Below are positions 1 through 8,511 of a DNA stretch of 38,334 nucleotides, piece after piece. How positions within the stretch are numbered: the first letter of the stretch is position 1; each line of letters starts with the position of its first letter. The notes below the pieces were generated by a model. That model was not told where the DNA came from. It did not search any database and was given only the letters and a program-made list of their open reading frames with translations. Location: NCBI GenBank assembly GCA_002238565.1, contig MPMP01000046.1:1-38334 (forward strand), written 5' to 3'. Source of the DNA: Albidovulum sp. bin36. Lineage in GTDB: Bacteria; Pseudomonadota; Alphaproteobacteria; Rhodobacterales; Rhodobacteraceae. Both the position numbers and the translations under genes were made by a program.

Positions 1-506
1 TGTCGCCACCGCTCGACCGAACGCCTGCGTCCGAATGTCCGTCTGCGAATTATCCATGCCCCTTGGAAACACAAGTCGATTCCAAAGGGAATCCCCTCAT
101 CGGGAAAAACCACCAAACGTCCCGGAATACCCTGTCAGGCTAGAACCAATTCCCGGAAAGTTGCCCCTATTACCGTTTACGTTTCAGAGAAAAAATTTGG
201 CGAAGTCTTAACCATTTGATTCATATCTGGATTTCGCGCGCGAATCAGTCACCGATTTTAAATAGAGGATGCCGCGAACACCGTTTCGAATTGATCTAGC
301 CGCTAAAGCCGTATTCGAAATTCCTGCGCCAGCATGTCCGCGCCATAATCGCCTCCGAATAAAATTCGGAATTTTTAGTTGCCGGCGCGGTATTCGCCGC
401 AAATGGCGGTGGATATCCACACAAAAAATAATCTGCACGGCATCGACTATTTTCCGCTTGATTTTTTCGGACGCGGCAATTAAATGGCATTCCCGAATTT
501 GTTAGC
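1..506. other. gene-free left edge
   Basis: I find no supported gene here. Reading frames of 60-80 codons exist on both strands but overlap one another, lack plausible ribosome binding sites and resemble no family I know. The DNA is visibly richer in A/T and in words such as aattcg than the neighbouring genes, as are the other long spacers of the window. The right end leads straight into the tRNA gene, so the tRNA promoter should lie in the last 60 or so bases, but I see no convincing -35/-10 pair. Confidence 0.5.
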
Positions 507-581
507 GGTCCCTTCGTCTATCGGTTAGGACGCTAGGTTTTCAACCTAGAAAGAGGGGTTCGATTCCCCTAGGGACTGCCA
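507..581 (+). tRNA. tRNA-Glu (anticodon TTC)
   Basis: A complete 75-nt cloverleaf. The 7-bp acceptor stem pairs GGTCCCT with AGGGACT (first pair G-T). The anticodon arm is CTAGG, loop TTTTCAA, CCTAG, which puts TTC at positions 34-36, so the tRNA reads GAA/GAG glutamate codons. The T arm is AGGGG, TTCGATT, CCCCT. The discriminator is G and the CCA end is encoded. The gene stands alone, and I saw no second copy of its 3' end elsewhere in the window, so there is no sign that it serves here as an integration site. Confidence 0.95.
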
Positions 582-824
582 AAATACATTCGATTCGTCT
601 TCTCCTACTGTTCCGGATTACGCCGAGCGCCACCGCATCCAAGATCACCTTATAAGTCAGATAGCGTCCTCGGCGAACAGGTAAGGCGCACGGGCGCGCC
701 GATGTCGACCGCCCGGCAATCCCGCGCTTCCGCACAGGCGTCGACACCATTGGCCGATGTTGTTGCGACTGGCATTAACCGAGCAATGCATCGTTGCCTT
801 GTCGTATTTCGTCGTGGAAAGAAT

Positions 825-1850
825 TTAGCCGGTTTGAGAGCGCATCAATGCCTCGATTGGGCCGCGCCGGAACCACCGCCTCCATAGCAACGCATAAATC
901 GTCGCGACGGCGCAAAATAATGCCGCTGCTACGACAGCTGCTGTAATGGACTGGCCCCCATGCATCCCAAGCACTTCCAGGATTCCCATGCCGACAAGGA
1001 TGTGCGCAATGTACAGAGTTAGTGTCTGACGGCCGGCAGGAACGGCTACCCGCAATATACCTTGTTTGCCGGTCCGCTTTGAGATCATCAGACAGAGGCC
1101 AACAACAAAAGAAGCGGCTCCAATCCCAGCCAGCGTATACAGTGGCATCGGCGGCACGGGACGCGTCGAGCTAAAGACTGCCAGTTCAACGTCGATTGAC
1201 GTGAGAACTGGTGAAATCAAGGCGCTCAAGCCCTCGGCGGCTGCGATAGTCAACACTCCTCCGACAACCAGTTTTCGTTGCGTAGACCGCTCGGAAAGAG
1301 GCGCACGGCTCAGTACGACCCCAAATAGCAGGAAGCCCAGCCAAGGTATGACCGGGTGCCAGCCATTGAAGAACAAGTTCCGCATAAATCCGGAGGGTGT
1401 CCAGAAATCGGCGTAGCTGTAGTCCTCCCAATTCCAGCTTGAATTGTAATTCAGGGTCAGAATCAAGATGACAAACAGGATGTTCAGCAACAGAATTCCG
1501 AAGACCAGTAAACGGTTGCTGCAAGGAAGCAAGAGCATGCCGAAGAAGAAATAGAATGCGTAGTAATGAATGATATCGGCATCGAAGACGAGTGTGTTTA
1601 ACAACCCCAGCACGAGCAAGAAAACAGCTCTCTTAATCGTCACCGAGATCGTTTGGCTGATGCTCCTCTTGCCGGCGAGTCCCAAACCAATGCCGGCCAG
1701 AACAACGAAGGTCGCCGCCGCTCGCCCGTCCAGAGATCCAGTGAGTTGCCTTAACAGATCGTTGCCGTCTTGCACGCCCATCACGACTTTGAAGTTGACG
1801 ACGACCATTCCAACGAATGCGAAGTAGCGTGCGAGGTCGAGTCCGTCCAA
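825..1850 (-). CDS. DUF418/YeiB-type polytopic membrane protein
   Basis: A protein of about 341 residues made almost entirely of hydrophobic segments, roughly ten predicted membrane helices. It opens with GLDLARYFAFVGMVVVNF, the usual first helix of DUF418/DUF1624 (YeiB-like, heparan-acetyltransferase-related) proteins. It closes with the DUF418 pattern of GRQTLTLYIAHILVG, a last helix and RRGPIEALMR. Members sit in the inner membrane; some are suspected acyltransferases, but the substrate is unknown. The start is unclear: TTG at 1850 is used here. The frame stays open to about 1925 with no ATG, and the family pattern RLDGLDLAR suggests a few more residues (an ATT lies at 1859). No Shine-Dalgarno sequence is visible, so the 5' end may be damaged. 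It has no operon partner. Confidence 0.75.
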   Translation of the reverse strand: MDGLDLARYFAFVGMVVVNFKVVMGVQDGNDLLRQLTGSLDGRAAATFVVLAGIGLGLAGKRSISQTISVTIKRAVFLLVLGLLNTLVFDADIIHYYAFYFFFGMLLLPCSNRLLVFGILLLNILFVILILTLNYNSSWNWEDYSYADFWTPSGFMRNLFFNGWHPVIPWLGFLLFGVVLSRAPLSERSTQRKLVVGGVLTIAAAEGLSALISPVLTSIDVELAVFSSTRPVPPMPLYTLAGIGAASFVVGLCLMISKRTGKQGILRVAVPAGRQTLTLYIAHILVGMGILEVLGMHGGQSITAAVVAAALFCAVATIYALLWRRWFRRGPIEALMRSQTG

Positions 1851-1925
1851 ACGGTCAATGGCGGTTGATTTCGTCGAGTTGGTTAAGTGTGGGCCCTCGG
1901 AAGTTGGTTGAGAATGGCACGCTTA

Positions 1926-2366
1926 TGTTCGCTTCGGATCCTCCAGACCTCATGCCGAAAGCGTGGCACATTGATGAAGTCAAGCCCTCTGCCGAATGGA
2001 ATGACGTTTCCGTGGCTGTGTACTCATGCCGAAATGGGCCCGGATTCCGGTGGGTTGGATAGCCAGCGCGAGTCCGCTCACAACGTCGTCGCGGACATCG
2101 TACTTGGTTGTTCGGGGTTTCTCGGCGGCGACGCGCCGGGCGAGGTTGGATTACTCTGTCGCGGGCGCGGCTCCATGTTCGGGCCGCGCGGCTGAAAGGC
2201 AATACAGGCGGCACGCGTAGCGGTGTTTCGTCTTGGAAACCTCTAGACGGGGGCGGGACGGGGCGAGCCATAACCCGGAAATCCCACGAAAAGAGGACCG
2301 TCTGACTCCATAATCGGTTATAATTCAGTTGCTTGAACTGGATCTAACCTGGAGCCAGACGGGTAA
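1926..2366. other. spacer, no supported gene
   Basis: Overlapping frames on both strands (for example 1855-2271 minus and 1887-2195 plus) have no recognisable motif and shadow one another. The plus-strand frame to 2062 contains a stretch that could be a worn gene fragment, but I cannot assign it. The right boundary is the start of repeat copy 1. Confidence 0.4.
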
Positions 2367-2528
2367 GCGTTCGGTCCAGCGGTGCGATCCGTTTTGTCCG
2401 ACTGCCGCCGACGCCGTGAACGGTTGTCCGGAGCGCGCGCCGCGCAGACTGCGCAATCGTTCCGGGGTTCCCAAAATACCGTGAACGCGGGAGCCGCTAA
2501 TTGCTTCATTTAATGTGGTTGCTCATAG
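2367..2528 (+). repeat. dispersed repeat, copy 1 (long form)
   Basis: About 160 bases that recur at 18691-18863 in the opposite orientation, and over their first half at 14523-14606. The conserved core runs from GCGTTCGG through GTCCGACTGCCGCCGACGC to GGTTGTCCGGAGCGCG. The long form adds a further 90 or so bases ending in CTTCATTTAATGTGGTTGCT. Compared with copy 3, this copy lacks about ten bases in the middle of the core. It lies alone in a spacer with no transposase beside it, so it may be a stand-alone mobile unit or the scar of one. Confidence 0.7.
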
Positions 2529-2760
2529 CGGAAGTGGCTACATCCGTCGACGCGTTTCGAGTTTAAGCGCCGTAGATCGAGCTTGCGTCGGCAGTGCCGC
2601 AAGCGCGCCTATCGCGCAATCTTGGAAGACAAGATGCCGCTAGCATACTAAGCCGAATGCCCGATGTTATCGTTGCGATGCCAGAATTCGGTTGCGGGCC
2701 GTCTGCCCGTATTATAAAAAACGTCTTGGCGCGACCTAAGCCGATGCGAGGGTAGCGACC

Positions 2761-2772
2761 GGAAACGCTTGC
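2761..2772 (+). promoter_or_regulatory. candidate LacI-family operator
   Basis: GGAAACGCTTGC fits the AAnCGnTT heart of LacI/GalR-family operators and is partly palindromic about its central CG. It lies about 30 bases before the start codon of the sugar-binding protein, downstream of a possible -10-like TATAAA at 2713, where a repressor would block transcription. No LacI-type gene is present in the window. This is inferred from one site only. Confidence 0.35.
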
Positions 2773-2802
2773 TGAGGACAAGCTTAATCTTGGGAGGAAA
2801 TC

Positions 2803-3861
2803 ATGAGTTTCAAGTTTAGTGGATTCATAGCGGTGCTCGGCGCTGCCTCGGTATTATTCGCCGGCAACGCGATTCAGGCTGCCGAAGCTATGAAAATCGC
2901 GTTTCTTATGCCTTGCACACAGTGCGCCGACCGCTGGGAGACAAAGGACAGGCCCTTCTTTATCGAGGCCGTGAAGGAGCTTGACCCGTCCATTGAGGTG
3001 ATCGCTCTCAACGCCGAAGGAGACGGAAATCGCCAGATCGCGCAGGGTGAGTCGGTTCTCGCTCAGGGCGTCAAGGCCATCGTCATAAATACGATCGGCG
3101 AAACAACCGCGGTTCCGGTCGTCCGCCAAGCACAGATGGAAGGCGTGCCGGTCATTGCCTACGACGGCTTAATGGTGGGCGTTGTGACCGAAGGCTTCGT
3201 TACGTTCAACAACGAATATGTCGGAGTGCTTCAGGCACAGTATCTGGTCGACAATCTCGAGCCGGGCGCTCGAATCGCGATTATCAATGGAGAGCAGTTC
3301 TGCGCCGCTTGCCGAGCCTTTAAGGACGGTGCCCACAAGGTCCTCGATCCATTGGCGGCTGACGGCAAAATCGAAATCGTCCACGAAGCCGAAGCCAAGG
3401 GCTGGCTTGCCGCGAATGCGCAGCGCGCGATGGAGCAAGCGCTAACGGCTAATAATGACATGATAGACGGCGTCGTCGCGGCCAATGACACGCTTGCGCA
3501 GGGTGTTATCGCCGCTCTCAAAGGCGCGAACCTGCAGGGCAAGGTTCTCGTTACGGGCCAAGATGCGAGTGATGCGGCGATAGTCAACATTTTGAACGGC
3601 GAGCAAACCATGACTGTTTACAAGTCGCTTCAGGAACAGGCCGCAGCGGCAGCTAAAGGGGCCGTGGCTCTTGCGCGCGGCGAAGACGTTTCGGAAATTT
3701 TCCCCGATGCCGTGCAAACCGACTCGGGCGCCCAGCCGGCGCTTTTGTTGCAGCCTACCGTCGTGGATATCAACAATATCGCCGAGACTGTCATCAAGGA
3801 CGGTTTTACCCAGAAGGAAAACGTTTGCACCGGTTCGGCCGCCGAGGCATGTACATTTTGA
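2803..3861 (+). CDS. sugar ABC importer, periplasmic binding protein
   Basis: A 352-residue periplasmic-binding-protein fold of the ribose/xylose/fructose class (PBP1, Peripla_BP_4). A signal peptide of about 27 residues with a hydrophobic stretch after the FKF start precedes the mature domain, which begins KIAFLMPCTQCADRW. Typical landmarks follow: GVKAIVINTIGETTAVPVV, then GVPVIAYDGL, and GVVAANDTLAQGVIAAL near residue 225. The last region holds two Cys residues (NVCTGSAAEACTF). GGAGG at 2792 sits six bases from the ATG, a strong start. It is the first gene of an importer operon with ATPase, permease and beta-glucosidase, so it should deliver a sugar, probably a monosaccharide, to the permease. 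The exact ligand cannot be read from sequence. Confidence 0.9.
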   Translation: MSFKFSGFIAVLGAASVLFAGNAIQAAEAMKIAFLMPCTQCADRWETKDRPFFIEAVKELDPSIEVIALNAEGDGNRQIAQGESVLAQGVKAIVINTIGETTAVPVVRQAQMEGVPVIAYDGLMVGVVTEGFVTFNNEYVGVLQAQYLVDNLEPGARIAIINGEQFCAACRAFKDGAHKVLDPLAADGKIEIVHEAEAKGWLAANAQRAMEQALTANNDMIDGVVAANDTLAQGVIAALKGANLQGKVLVTGQDASDAAIVNILNGEQTMTVYKSLQEQAAAAAKGAVALARGEDVSEIFPDAVQTDSGAQPALLLQPTVVDINNIAETVIKDGFTQKENVCTGSAAEACTF

Positions 3862-3862
3862 A

Positions 3863-4648
3863 TTGAACGCAGCCAAAGTCCCGTCCTTGCGCATTCTGGA
3901 GACACGAGGACTAAGCAAAAGATTTGGCAGCGTACAAGCGCTAAGCGGCGTGGATTTAGATATCCACGCCGGCTCGGTTCTGGCCCTTTTGGGCGACAAC
4001 GGCGCCGGGAAATCCACGCTGGTAAAAATCGTGTCCGGCGTACATCGCCCCGATAGCGGAGAATTATTCCTGGACGGCTCGCGAATCGACATAGCGTCGC
4101 CGCGCGATGCCAGCACGGCAGGAATCGAAACCGTCTACCAGGACCTGGCGCTGTGCGAAAACCTAAACGTAACCCAAAACCTTTTCTTAGGGCGCGAACG
4201 CAGAAGCCGAGGAAGCGCCCTTTGGCGCATGTTTCTGGACCGCCGCAGCATGGAGGAGGAAGCCGAAAGGGCCTTCGAAATTCTGGGGACCCGAATCCCG
4301 TCCCTTTCAAACCCGATTAGCACGCTTTCGGGAGGCCAGAGGCAAGCCGTCGCCATTGCGCGAGCCATAGTTTGGCAGAGCCGGGTCGTGATGTTCGATG
4401 AGCCCACGGCAGCACTGGGCGTAGAGCAAACGGAGAATGTGCACGGATTGATAAGGCGCCTTCGAGACCAGGGGGTCGGCGTTCTCCTCATCACGCACAA
4501 CATGGTTGACGTCTTTGCTCTAGCCGACCGCGCGCTTGTTCTCCGGCAGGGCCACCGGGTCGCGGAAATGGACCCTCGTCGCAGTACCCCCGATGATGTC
4601 GTCAGGGCGATAACGGGAAGCGAAGCGGCGGGAGTGCGGCCGTCGTGA
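3863..4648 (+). CDS. sugar ABC importer, ATP-binding protein
   Basis: A single ABC domain of about 261 residues. Walker A is GDNGAGKST (about 44-52), the Q-loop is YQDLAL (92-97), the signature is LSGGQRQ (155-161), Walker B is VVMFDEPTA (175-183) and the switch His is in LLITHNM. Enterobacterial XylG and RbsA carry two ABC domains; single-domain versions such as rhizobial FrcA are common in alphaproteobacteria, so this is a normal length rather than a truncation. It follows the binding-protein stop by one base and overlaps the permease start by four. No ATG lies at the right place: TTG at 3863 is the likeliest start, TTG at 3887 the alternative. It powers import at the inner face of the membrane. 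Confidence 0.88.
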   Translation: MNAAKVPSLRILETRGLSKRFGSVQALSGVDLDIHAGSVLALLGDNGAGKSTLVKIVSGVHRPDSGELFLDGSRIDIASPRDASTAGIETVYQDLALCENLNVTQNLFLGRERRSRGSALWRMFLDRRSMEEEAERAFEILGTRIPSLSNPISTLSGGQRQAVAIARAIVWQSRVVMFDEPTAALGVEQTENVHGLIRRLRDQGVGVLLITHNMVDVFALADRALVLRQGHRVAEMDPRRSTPDDVVRAITGSEAAGVRPS

Positions 4649-5856
4649 GTCAGCCGCGGCCGCGTTCCGAGCCGGTCGTCTCCGCGGCGCCATTCAAGGA
4701 GAAGCTGCAAAGGATCAGCCATGGCGAACTAGGCTTGATCCCCGTGCTCGCCGCGCTCCTGGCGGTCGGGATTATTTTTCACATTGCAAGCCCGTACTTC
4801 CTTACGCCGCGAAATCTATCCAACCTAACGCTGCAGGTCGGCGTGCTCGGCGTTATGGCGCTCGGCATGAGCCTGGTTCTCTTCATCGGAGAAATCGATT
4901 TGTCCGCCGGATCGGTGTCGGGGTTTTGCGCGGTCGCGCTGGTATTGCTTTCGGCTCAATACGGATTACCGGGAGTTCTCGCGATCGGCATCGCGATACT
5001 GTGCGGCGCGGCCATTGGCGGAATTCACGGCAAGCTAGTCACGCTGGTCGGAGCCCCGTCCTTCATCGTGACCCTGACCGGGCTCCTCGTGTGGCAAGGC
5101 GCGCAGAGGATGCTCGTCGGAAATCAAATTGGCCAGATTCTCATCGACGACCCGCTGGTCATCAGCATCGCTTCGACATTCATGCCGTTCTGGCTGTCGC
5201 TAACTCTGGTGCTGATCATAGTCGGAGCCTCGCTAATTTATTGCGCGCGCCAACTTGGAAGCAACCGGTTCTCCGGGGCGGCAGACAGATTGGGGCTGAT
5301 AGCCAGATCAATGCTGTTCCCCGTCCTGGCGATCTTGATCCTAGCCGTTCTGTCGAATCACTTGGGCGTTCCGGTACTGCTTTTAATCTTGGCCTGCGTC
5401 GCTCTCGTTCTAACGCTGATAACCGAGCATACTGCCTTCGGCGTTCACATCTTCGCGGTCGGAGGAAACGCGGAAGCGGCGAGGCGGGCCGGTATCAACG
5501 TAGCAAAACTAAAAATACTTCTGTTCTCGAGCTGCTCGGCGTTCGCCGCCTTCTCCGGAATTATCGCGGTTTCGCGTCAATACGCCGCCGACGGCAATAC
5601 CGGAGGCGGGAATCTCGTTCTCGACGCCATCGCCGCAGCAGTCATAGGCGGCACTAGCCTCTTCGGCGGGCGCGGCCGAATTCAGGGTAGCCTCTTGGGA
5701 GCCCTCGTCATAGGAACAGTGGCTAACGGACTGGACCTGCTCGGCCACTCGGCCAACGTAAAGTCGATCATCACCGGGCTAATATTGCTCGGCGCCGTAT
5801 CGGTGGACATGATCGCTCGAAAGCGAAGAATTCAAAGCGGCGCCGCGGGAGCCTAG
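4645..5856 (+). CDS. sugar ABC importer, permease
   Basis: A 403-residue BPD_transp_2 permease (XylH/RbsC/FrcC class) with about ten hydrophobic segments. The diagnostic stretches are LGMSLVLFIGEIDLSAGSV near residue 75, AVGGNAEAARRAGINVAKLK (the coupling segment that contacts the ATPase) near residue 272, and AVIGGTSLFGGRGRIQGSLL near residue 335. It starts with GTG at 4645, and the GTGA overlaps the ATPase stop, so the two are probably translationally coupled. It is followed 17 bases later by the beta-glucosidase, which shares the direction and has its own GGAG-type site. It forms the membrane channel for the sugar bound by the first gene product. Confidence 0.9.
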   Translation: MSQPRPRSEPVVSAAPFKEKLQRISHGELGLIPVLAALLAVGIIFHIASPYFLTPRNLSNLTLQVGVLGVMALGMSLVLFIGEIDLSAGSVSGFCAVALVLLSAQYGLPGVLAIGIAILCGAAIGGIHGKLVTLVGAPSFIVTLTGLLVWQGAQRMLVGNQIGQILIDDPLVISIASTFMPFWLSLTLVLIIVGASLIYCARQLGSNRFSGAADRLGLIARSMLFPVLAILILAVLSNHLGVPVLLLILACVALVLTLITEHTAFGVHIFAVGGNAEAARRAGINVAKLKILLFSSCSAFAAFSGIIAVSRQYAADGNTGGGNLVLDAIAAAVIGGTSLFGGRGRIQGSLLGALVIGTVANGLDLLGHSANVKSIITGLILLGAVSVDMIARKRRIQSGAAGA

Positions 5857-5873
5857 TTTCGAAGGAGCAAATA

Positions 5874-7232
5874 ATGAAAAACAGCGATGCAATAGAGTTT
5901 CCGGACGGATTTATTTGGGGCGCGGCGACGGCCGCATATCAGATCGAAGGCAGCCGCAGCGCCGACGGGGGCGGAGAGTCGATCTGGGACGTATTCGCGC
6001 GCAACGGAGGCACGCTGAACGGCGACAATGGCGATATCGCCGCGGATCACTACCGCCGCTATCCGCAGGATCATCGGCTTGCGAGGGAGCTTGGACTGCG
6101 CAGCCTCCGCATGTCGTTCAGCTGGCCTCGAATTTCCCCGGACGGGTCCGGGACTCTCAATCCCGCCGGATTCGACCACTATGATCGCGTGCTGGATTCG
6201 CTCCTGGAGAACGAATTGACTCCAATGGTTACTCTTTACCACTGGGATCTTCCGCAGGCGCTTCAGGACAAGGGCGGATGGCTAAATCGCGACACGGCGC
6301 ACCGCTTCGCCGATTACGCCGCATCGGCGACGCGTCATTTCGGAGACCGCGTTCCTTTCTGGATAACGACCAACGAGCCCTGGTCCTGCGCCTTTCTAGG
6401 TTATGCGCGGGGCTTGCATGCCCCGGGCATTCGGGACTATCACGCCGCCGGAGTCGTCGCGCACAACCTCAACCTGGCGCATGGACTGGCGGTGCCCGCC
6501 ATTCGCTCCAACGTTCGCGAAGCCCAAGTTGGCGTCGTTCATTGCCTGCAGGTGATCGAGCCGTTTTCCAACTCTCCCGCAGACATCGAGGCGGCCATGG
6601 CCGTGGACGGCGAAGCCAACGGCCTCTTTCTCGAGCCCTTGCTGAAAGGTAGCTACCCGCCCCACATGTTTCAGTATCTGCCATGCCTTTGCGACGAGAA
6701 AACAGTCAAGGACGGCGATCTGGAATGCATCGCGGCCCCTATAGATTTTCTCGGTTTGAACTACTACGTGCACGAAGTCGCGCGATTTGATCGGACGATC
6801 CCGATAATCCATGCTCAGCGCATGGCTCCGCTCGGACCGCTAACTTCGATCGGCAGCGGCCTTAGTCCGGACGGACTCGAAGAAATACTTCTCAAGCCCG
6901 TCCGGGACTATGGAAGCTCCTTGCCGATTTACATCACGGAAATCGGCTATCTGTTCAACGACTACATCAACCCCGAAGGAACCGTAAACGACTCTGCGCG
7001 CATCAAATATTACGACGAGGCGTTCAGGGCTGCGCACCGAGCCATGAAACAGGGAGTCGACCTGCGCGGCATTTACGCGTGGACGCTACTTGACGACTTC
7101 GAATGGGATTCGGGGTATAGTTCTCGCTACGGCATCGTATTCGTGGAATACGGAACGCAGAATCGGATTCCCAAGGACAGCGCCTATTGGTTGCGCGATG
7201 TCGCGAGGCGGAACGGTCTCGCGCGCGGATAG
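5874..7232 (+). CDS. GH1 family beta-glucosidase
   Basis: A full-length 452-residue glycoside hydrolase family 1 enzyme, cytoplasmic (no signal peptide). Family landmarks are the N-terminal FIWGAATAAYQIEG (Gln23 binds sugar), TLYHWDLPQ (120-128), the acid/base Glu168 in TTNEPW, NYYVH, the nucleophile Glu356 in YITEIGY, and WTLLDDFEWDSGYSSRYG near the end. The nucleophile motif is normally TENG; here the Asn is Ile, an uncommon change next to the catalytic residue. It starts at ATG 5874 after GAAGGAG. As last gene of the importer operon it probably releases glucose or another aldose from a beta-glycoside taken up or made in the cell. Activity on beta-galactosides or beta-fucosides is equally possible from sequence. 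Confidence 0.92.
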   Translation: MKNSDAIEFPDGFIWGAATAAYQIEGSRSADGGGESIWDVFARNGGTLNGDNGDIAADHYRRYPQDHRLARELGLRSLRMSFSWPRISPDGSGTLNPAGFDHYDRVLDSLLENELTPMVTLYHWDLPQALQDKGGWLNRDTAHRFADYAASATRHFGDRVPFWITTNEPWSCAFLGYARGLHAPGIRDYHAAGVVAHNLNLAHGLAVPAIRSNVREAQVGVVHCLQVIEPFSNSPADIEAAMAVDGEANGLFLEPLLKGSYPPHMFQYLPCLCDEKTVKDGDLECIAAPIDFLGLNYYVHEVARFDRTIPIIHAQRMAPLGPLTSIGSGLSPDGLEEILLKPVRDYGSSLPIYITEIGYLFNDYINPEGTVNDSARIKYYDEAFRAAHRAMKQGVDLRGIYAWTLLDDFEWDSGYSSRYGIVFVEYGTQNRIPKDSAYWLRDVARRNGLARG

Positions 7233-7653
7233 TTTTACGCACATCCTGCGCGTGCTGCTAATTTCGGTGGCCGCGGGGCGTTTGGCTTCCTAGGCCGCCG
7301 GCGGGAAGCGGGGCGCCCCCGATCACCCGCCGGGAGGGCAGGAGGCCGCGAGCCTGGTCGCGAAGCGAATCGCCGATATGCGACAAGCGGCAACGGACGG
7401 AATCGCCAGGCGAAAGCCGCCCATATCGGAGGAGGGGCTTGCGAACGCAACTACGGATGCCGCCGCACTGGATTAACGCACCTGCCTAATACCCGAAGGC
7501 ATGCGGTCGCGACCCTCTATGCGATGCCAAGCGCATCGCGGCGAAGCGCCTATATCCTGCGACTTCGTACTGCCATCAAAAGTCTCAAAAGACTGTGAAA
7601 ACTCAGCTTTGAACGATTCAGCAGGATTGCCCTACCCTTTTGAACTCCAATCG
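7233..7653. other. spacer with a possible gene scrap
   Basis: No supported gene. On the plus strand a frame ending at TAA 7474-7476 reads as a plausible Ala-rich protein tail (for example EAASLVAKRIADMRQAATDG) after an in-frame stop at 7291-7293, so it may be the end of a lost gene. I cannot name the family. The rest shows no motif, hairpin with T-run or repeat that I can see. Confidence 0.3.
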
Positions 7654-8142
7654 TCAGCGCTTGTGGCGATGATGCCTTTCTGAAATTCGCTCGGCAATTC
7701 GCAGCCGTTCGCTCAACGGCAAGGATTCAATTCGATCAACCAGAATTCCATTTCCTGTCTCCAGCGCTTTCGAGAGCTGCTCGCTTCTCGAGACCAGCTT
7801 GGATTTCAACGCTTCGATATCCAGCGGGTCGGACTTCAAAATCTCGATCAGGCCTTCGACATCCTCCCTAGCCGTGGAACGCCTGAAATCCCGCCCGAAT
7901 CCGCTTGCTTCGAAGGCGTCGCGGACAGCGGCCCTTTCATTTCTGTCCATGGCTCTGACGATCGCCGTCATTCCGGCCGAACCGCAATACGACCCGAAAT
8001 CCGATTTCGGCACGCCGCCGCGCCACTTGAGAGCCGCCCCGATCACGCCCCCTACTACCAGCAAATTCAAGCACAGCGATCCTATCAAAAGAATGCGGAG
8101 CCAGGATTTAGGCTCCTTGCCGGCGCCGTTCGAATTCTCCAT
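7654..8142 (-). CDS. periplasmic metal-sensor-like protein (CnrX/Spy class)
   Basis: 162 residues: a short cytoplasmic head, one membrane segment (ILLIGSLCLNLLVVGGVIGAAL, about 16-37) and a mainly helical periplasmic part rich in Arg, Glu and Ser ending in ERHHRHKR. This matches the 'heavy-metal resistance' family (PF13801), whose best-known member, CnrX, senses Ni/Co in the periplasm and controls an anti-sigma factor. A His cluster at the very end is the only obvious metal-binding feature, together with Cys53. GGAGG lies nine bases before the ATG. It starts three bases after the stop of the putative anti-sigma gene, so the three genes form one unit. A general envelope-stress sensor is the main alternative. 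Confidence 0.7.
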   Translation of the reverse strand: MENSNGAGKEPKSWLRILLIGSLCLNLLVVGGVIGAALKWRGGVPKSDFGSYCGSAGMTAIVRAMDRNERAAVRDAFEASGFGRDFRRSTAREDVEGLIEILKSDPLDIEALKSKLVSRSEQLSKALETGNGILVDRIESLPLSERLRIAERISERHHRHKR

Positions 8143-8145
8143 GTT

Positions 8146-8511
8146 TCAGACCTCCGCCAATAGCTCGTCGAGCGCCGCGAGAATTTCATCGCCGCCATCT
8201 ACAGTTTCGGCTTGCGCCGCCGCGATTTCCGCAATTGCGTCAATTGTCCCGTATCCGAGCCCAATTCCTACCAAGACCGTGGCAGCCAGTACTGCAGCCG
8301 GAACCGGCCCGCCGAGGACGGAGAATAATCTCTCCCAAATTCTTGGCTTCGCAGCATCGTAATTTGGTATTGGCAGCTTACGGGCTGGAACATGGACGCG
8401 AGCATCCCTAGCTATTCCGTCGACCAGATTTTTTGATAGAACAGGCACTTCCCTTCTCAATGCCGCGAAATACTTTTCCAGTTCGAGCTCGTCACTGCAG
8501 TCTTCAGTCAT
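8146..8511 (-). CDS. putative anti-sigma factor, single membrane segment
   Basis: About 121 residues: an acidic N-terminal half with no conserved zinc motif, one hydrophobic segment (PAAVLAATVLVGIGLGYG, about 72-89) and a short Ala/Glu-rich tail. Identification rests on position: it overlaps the ECF sigma stop by four bases (ATGA at 8511) and precedes the sensor-like gene, the same arrangement as CnrY in the cnrYXH locus. Small tail-anchored anti-sigma factors of this kind diverge fast, so lack of sequence similarity is expected. A start three codons upstream (8520) would also be possible, but the ATGA overlap with GGGATGGGA before it is preferred. It would hold the sigma factor at the inner membrane. 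Confidence 0.6.
   Translation of the reverse strand: MTEDCSDELELEKYFAALRREVPVLSKNLVDGIARDARVHVPARKLPIPNYDAAKPRIWERLFSVLGGPVPAAVLAATVLVGIGLGYGTIDAIAEIAAAQAETVDGGDEILAALDELLAEV

Noticed and set aside
507..581. tRNA-Glu as the attachment site of an integrated island
   Set aside because: No second copy of the tRNA 3' end and no integrase gene were found in the window.
2318..2509. A conserved small peptide (MKQLA...) encoded by repeat copies 1 and 3
   Set aside because: Differences between the copies include several amino-acid changes and a two-base indel, so the frame is not maintained.
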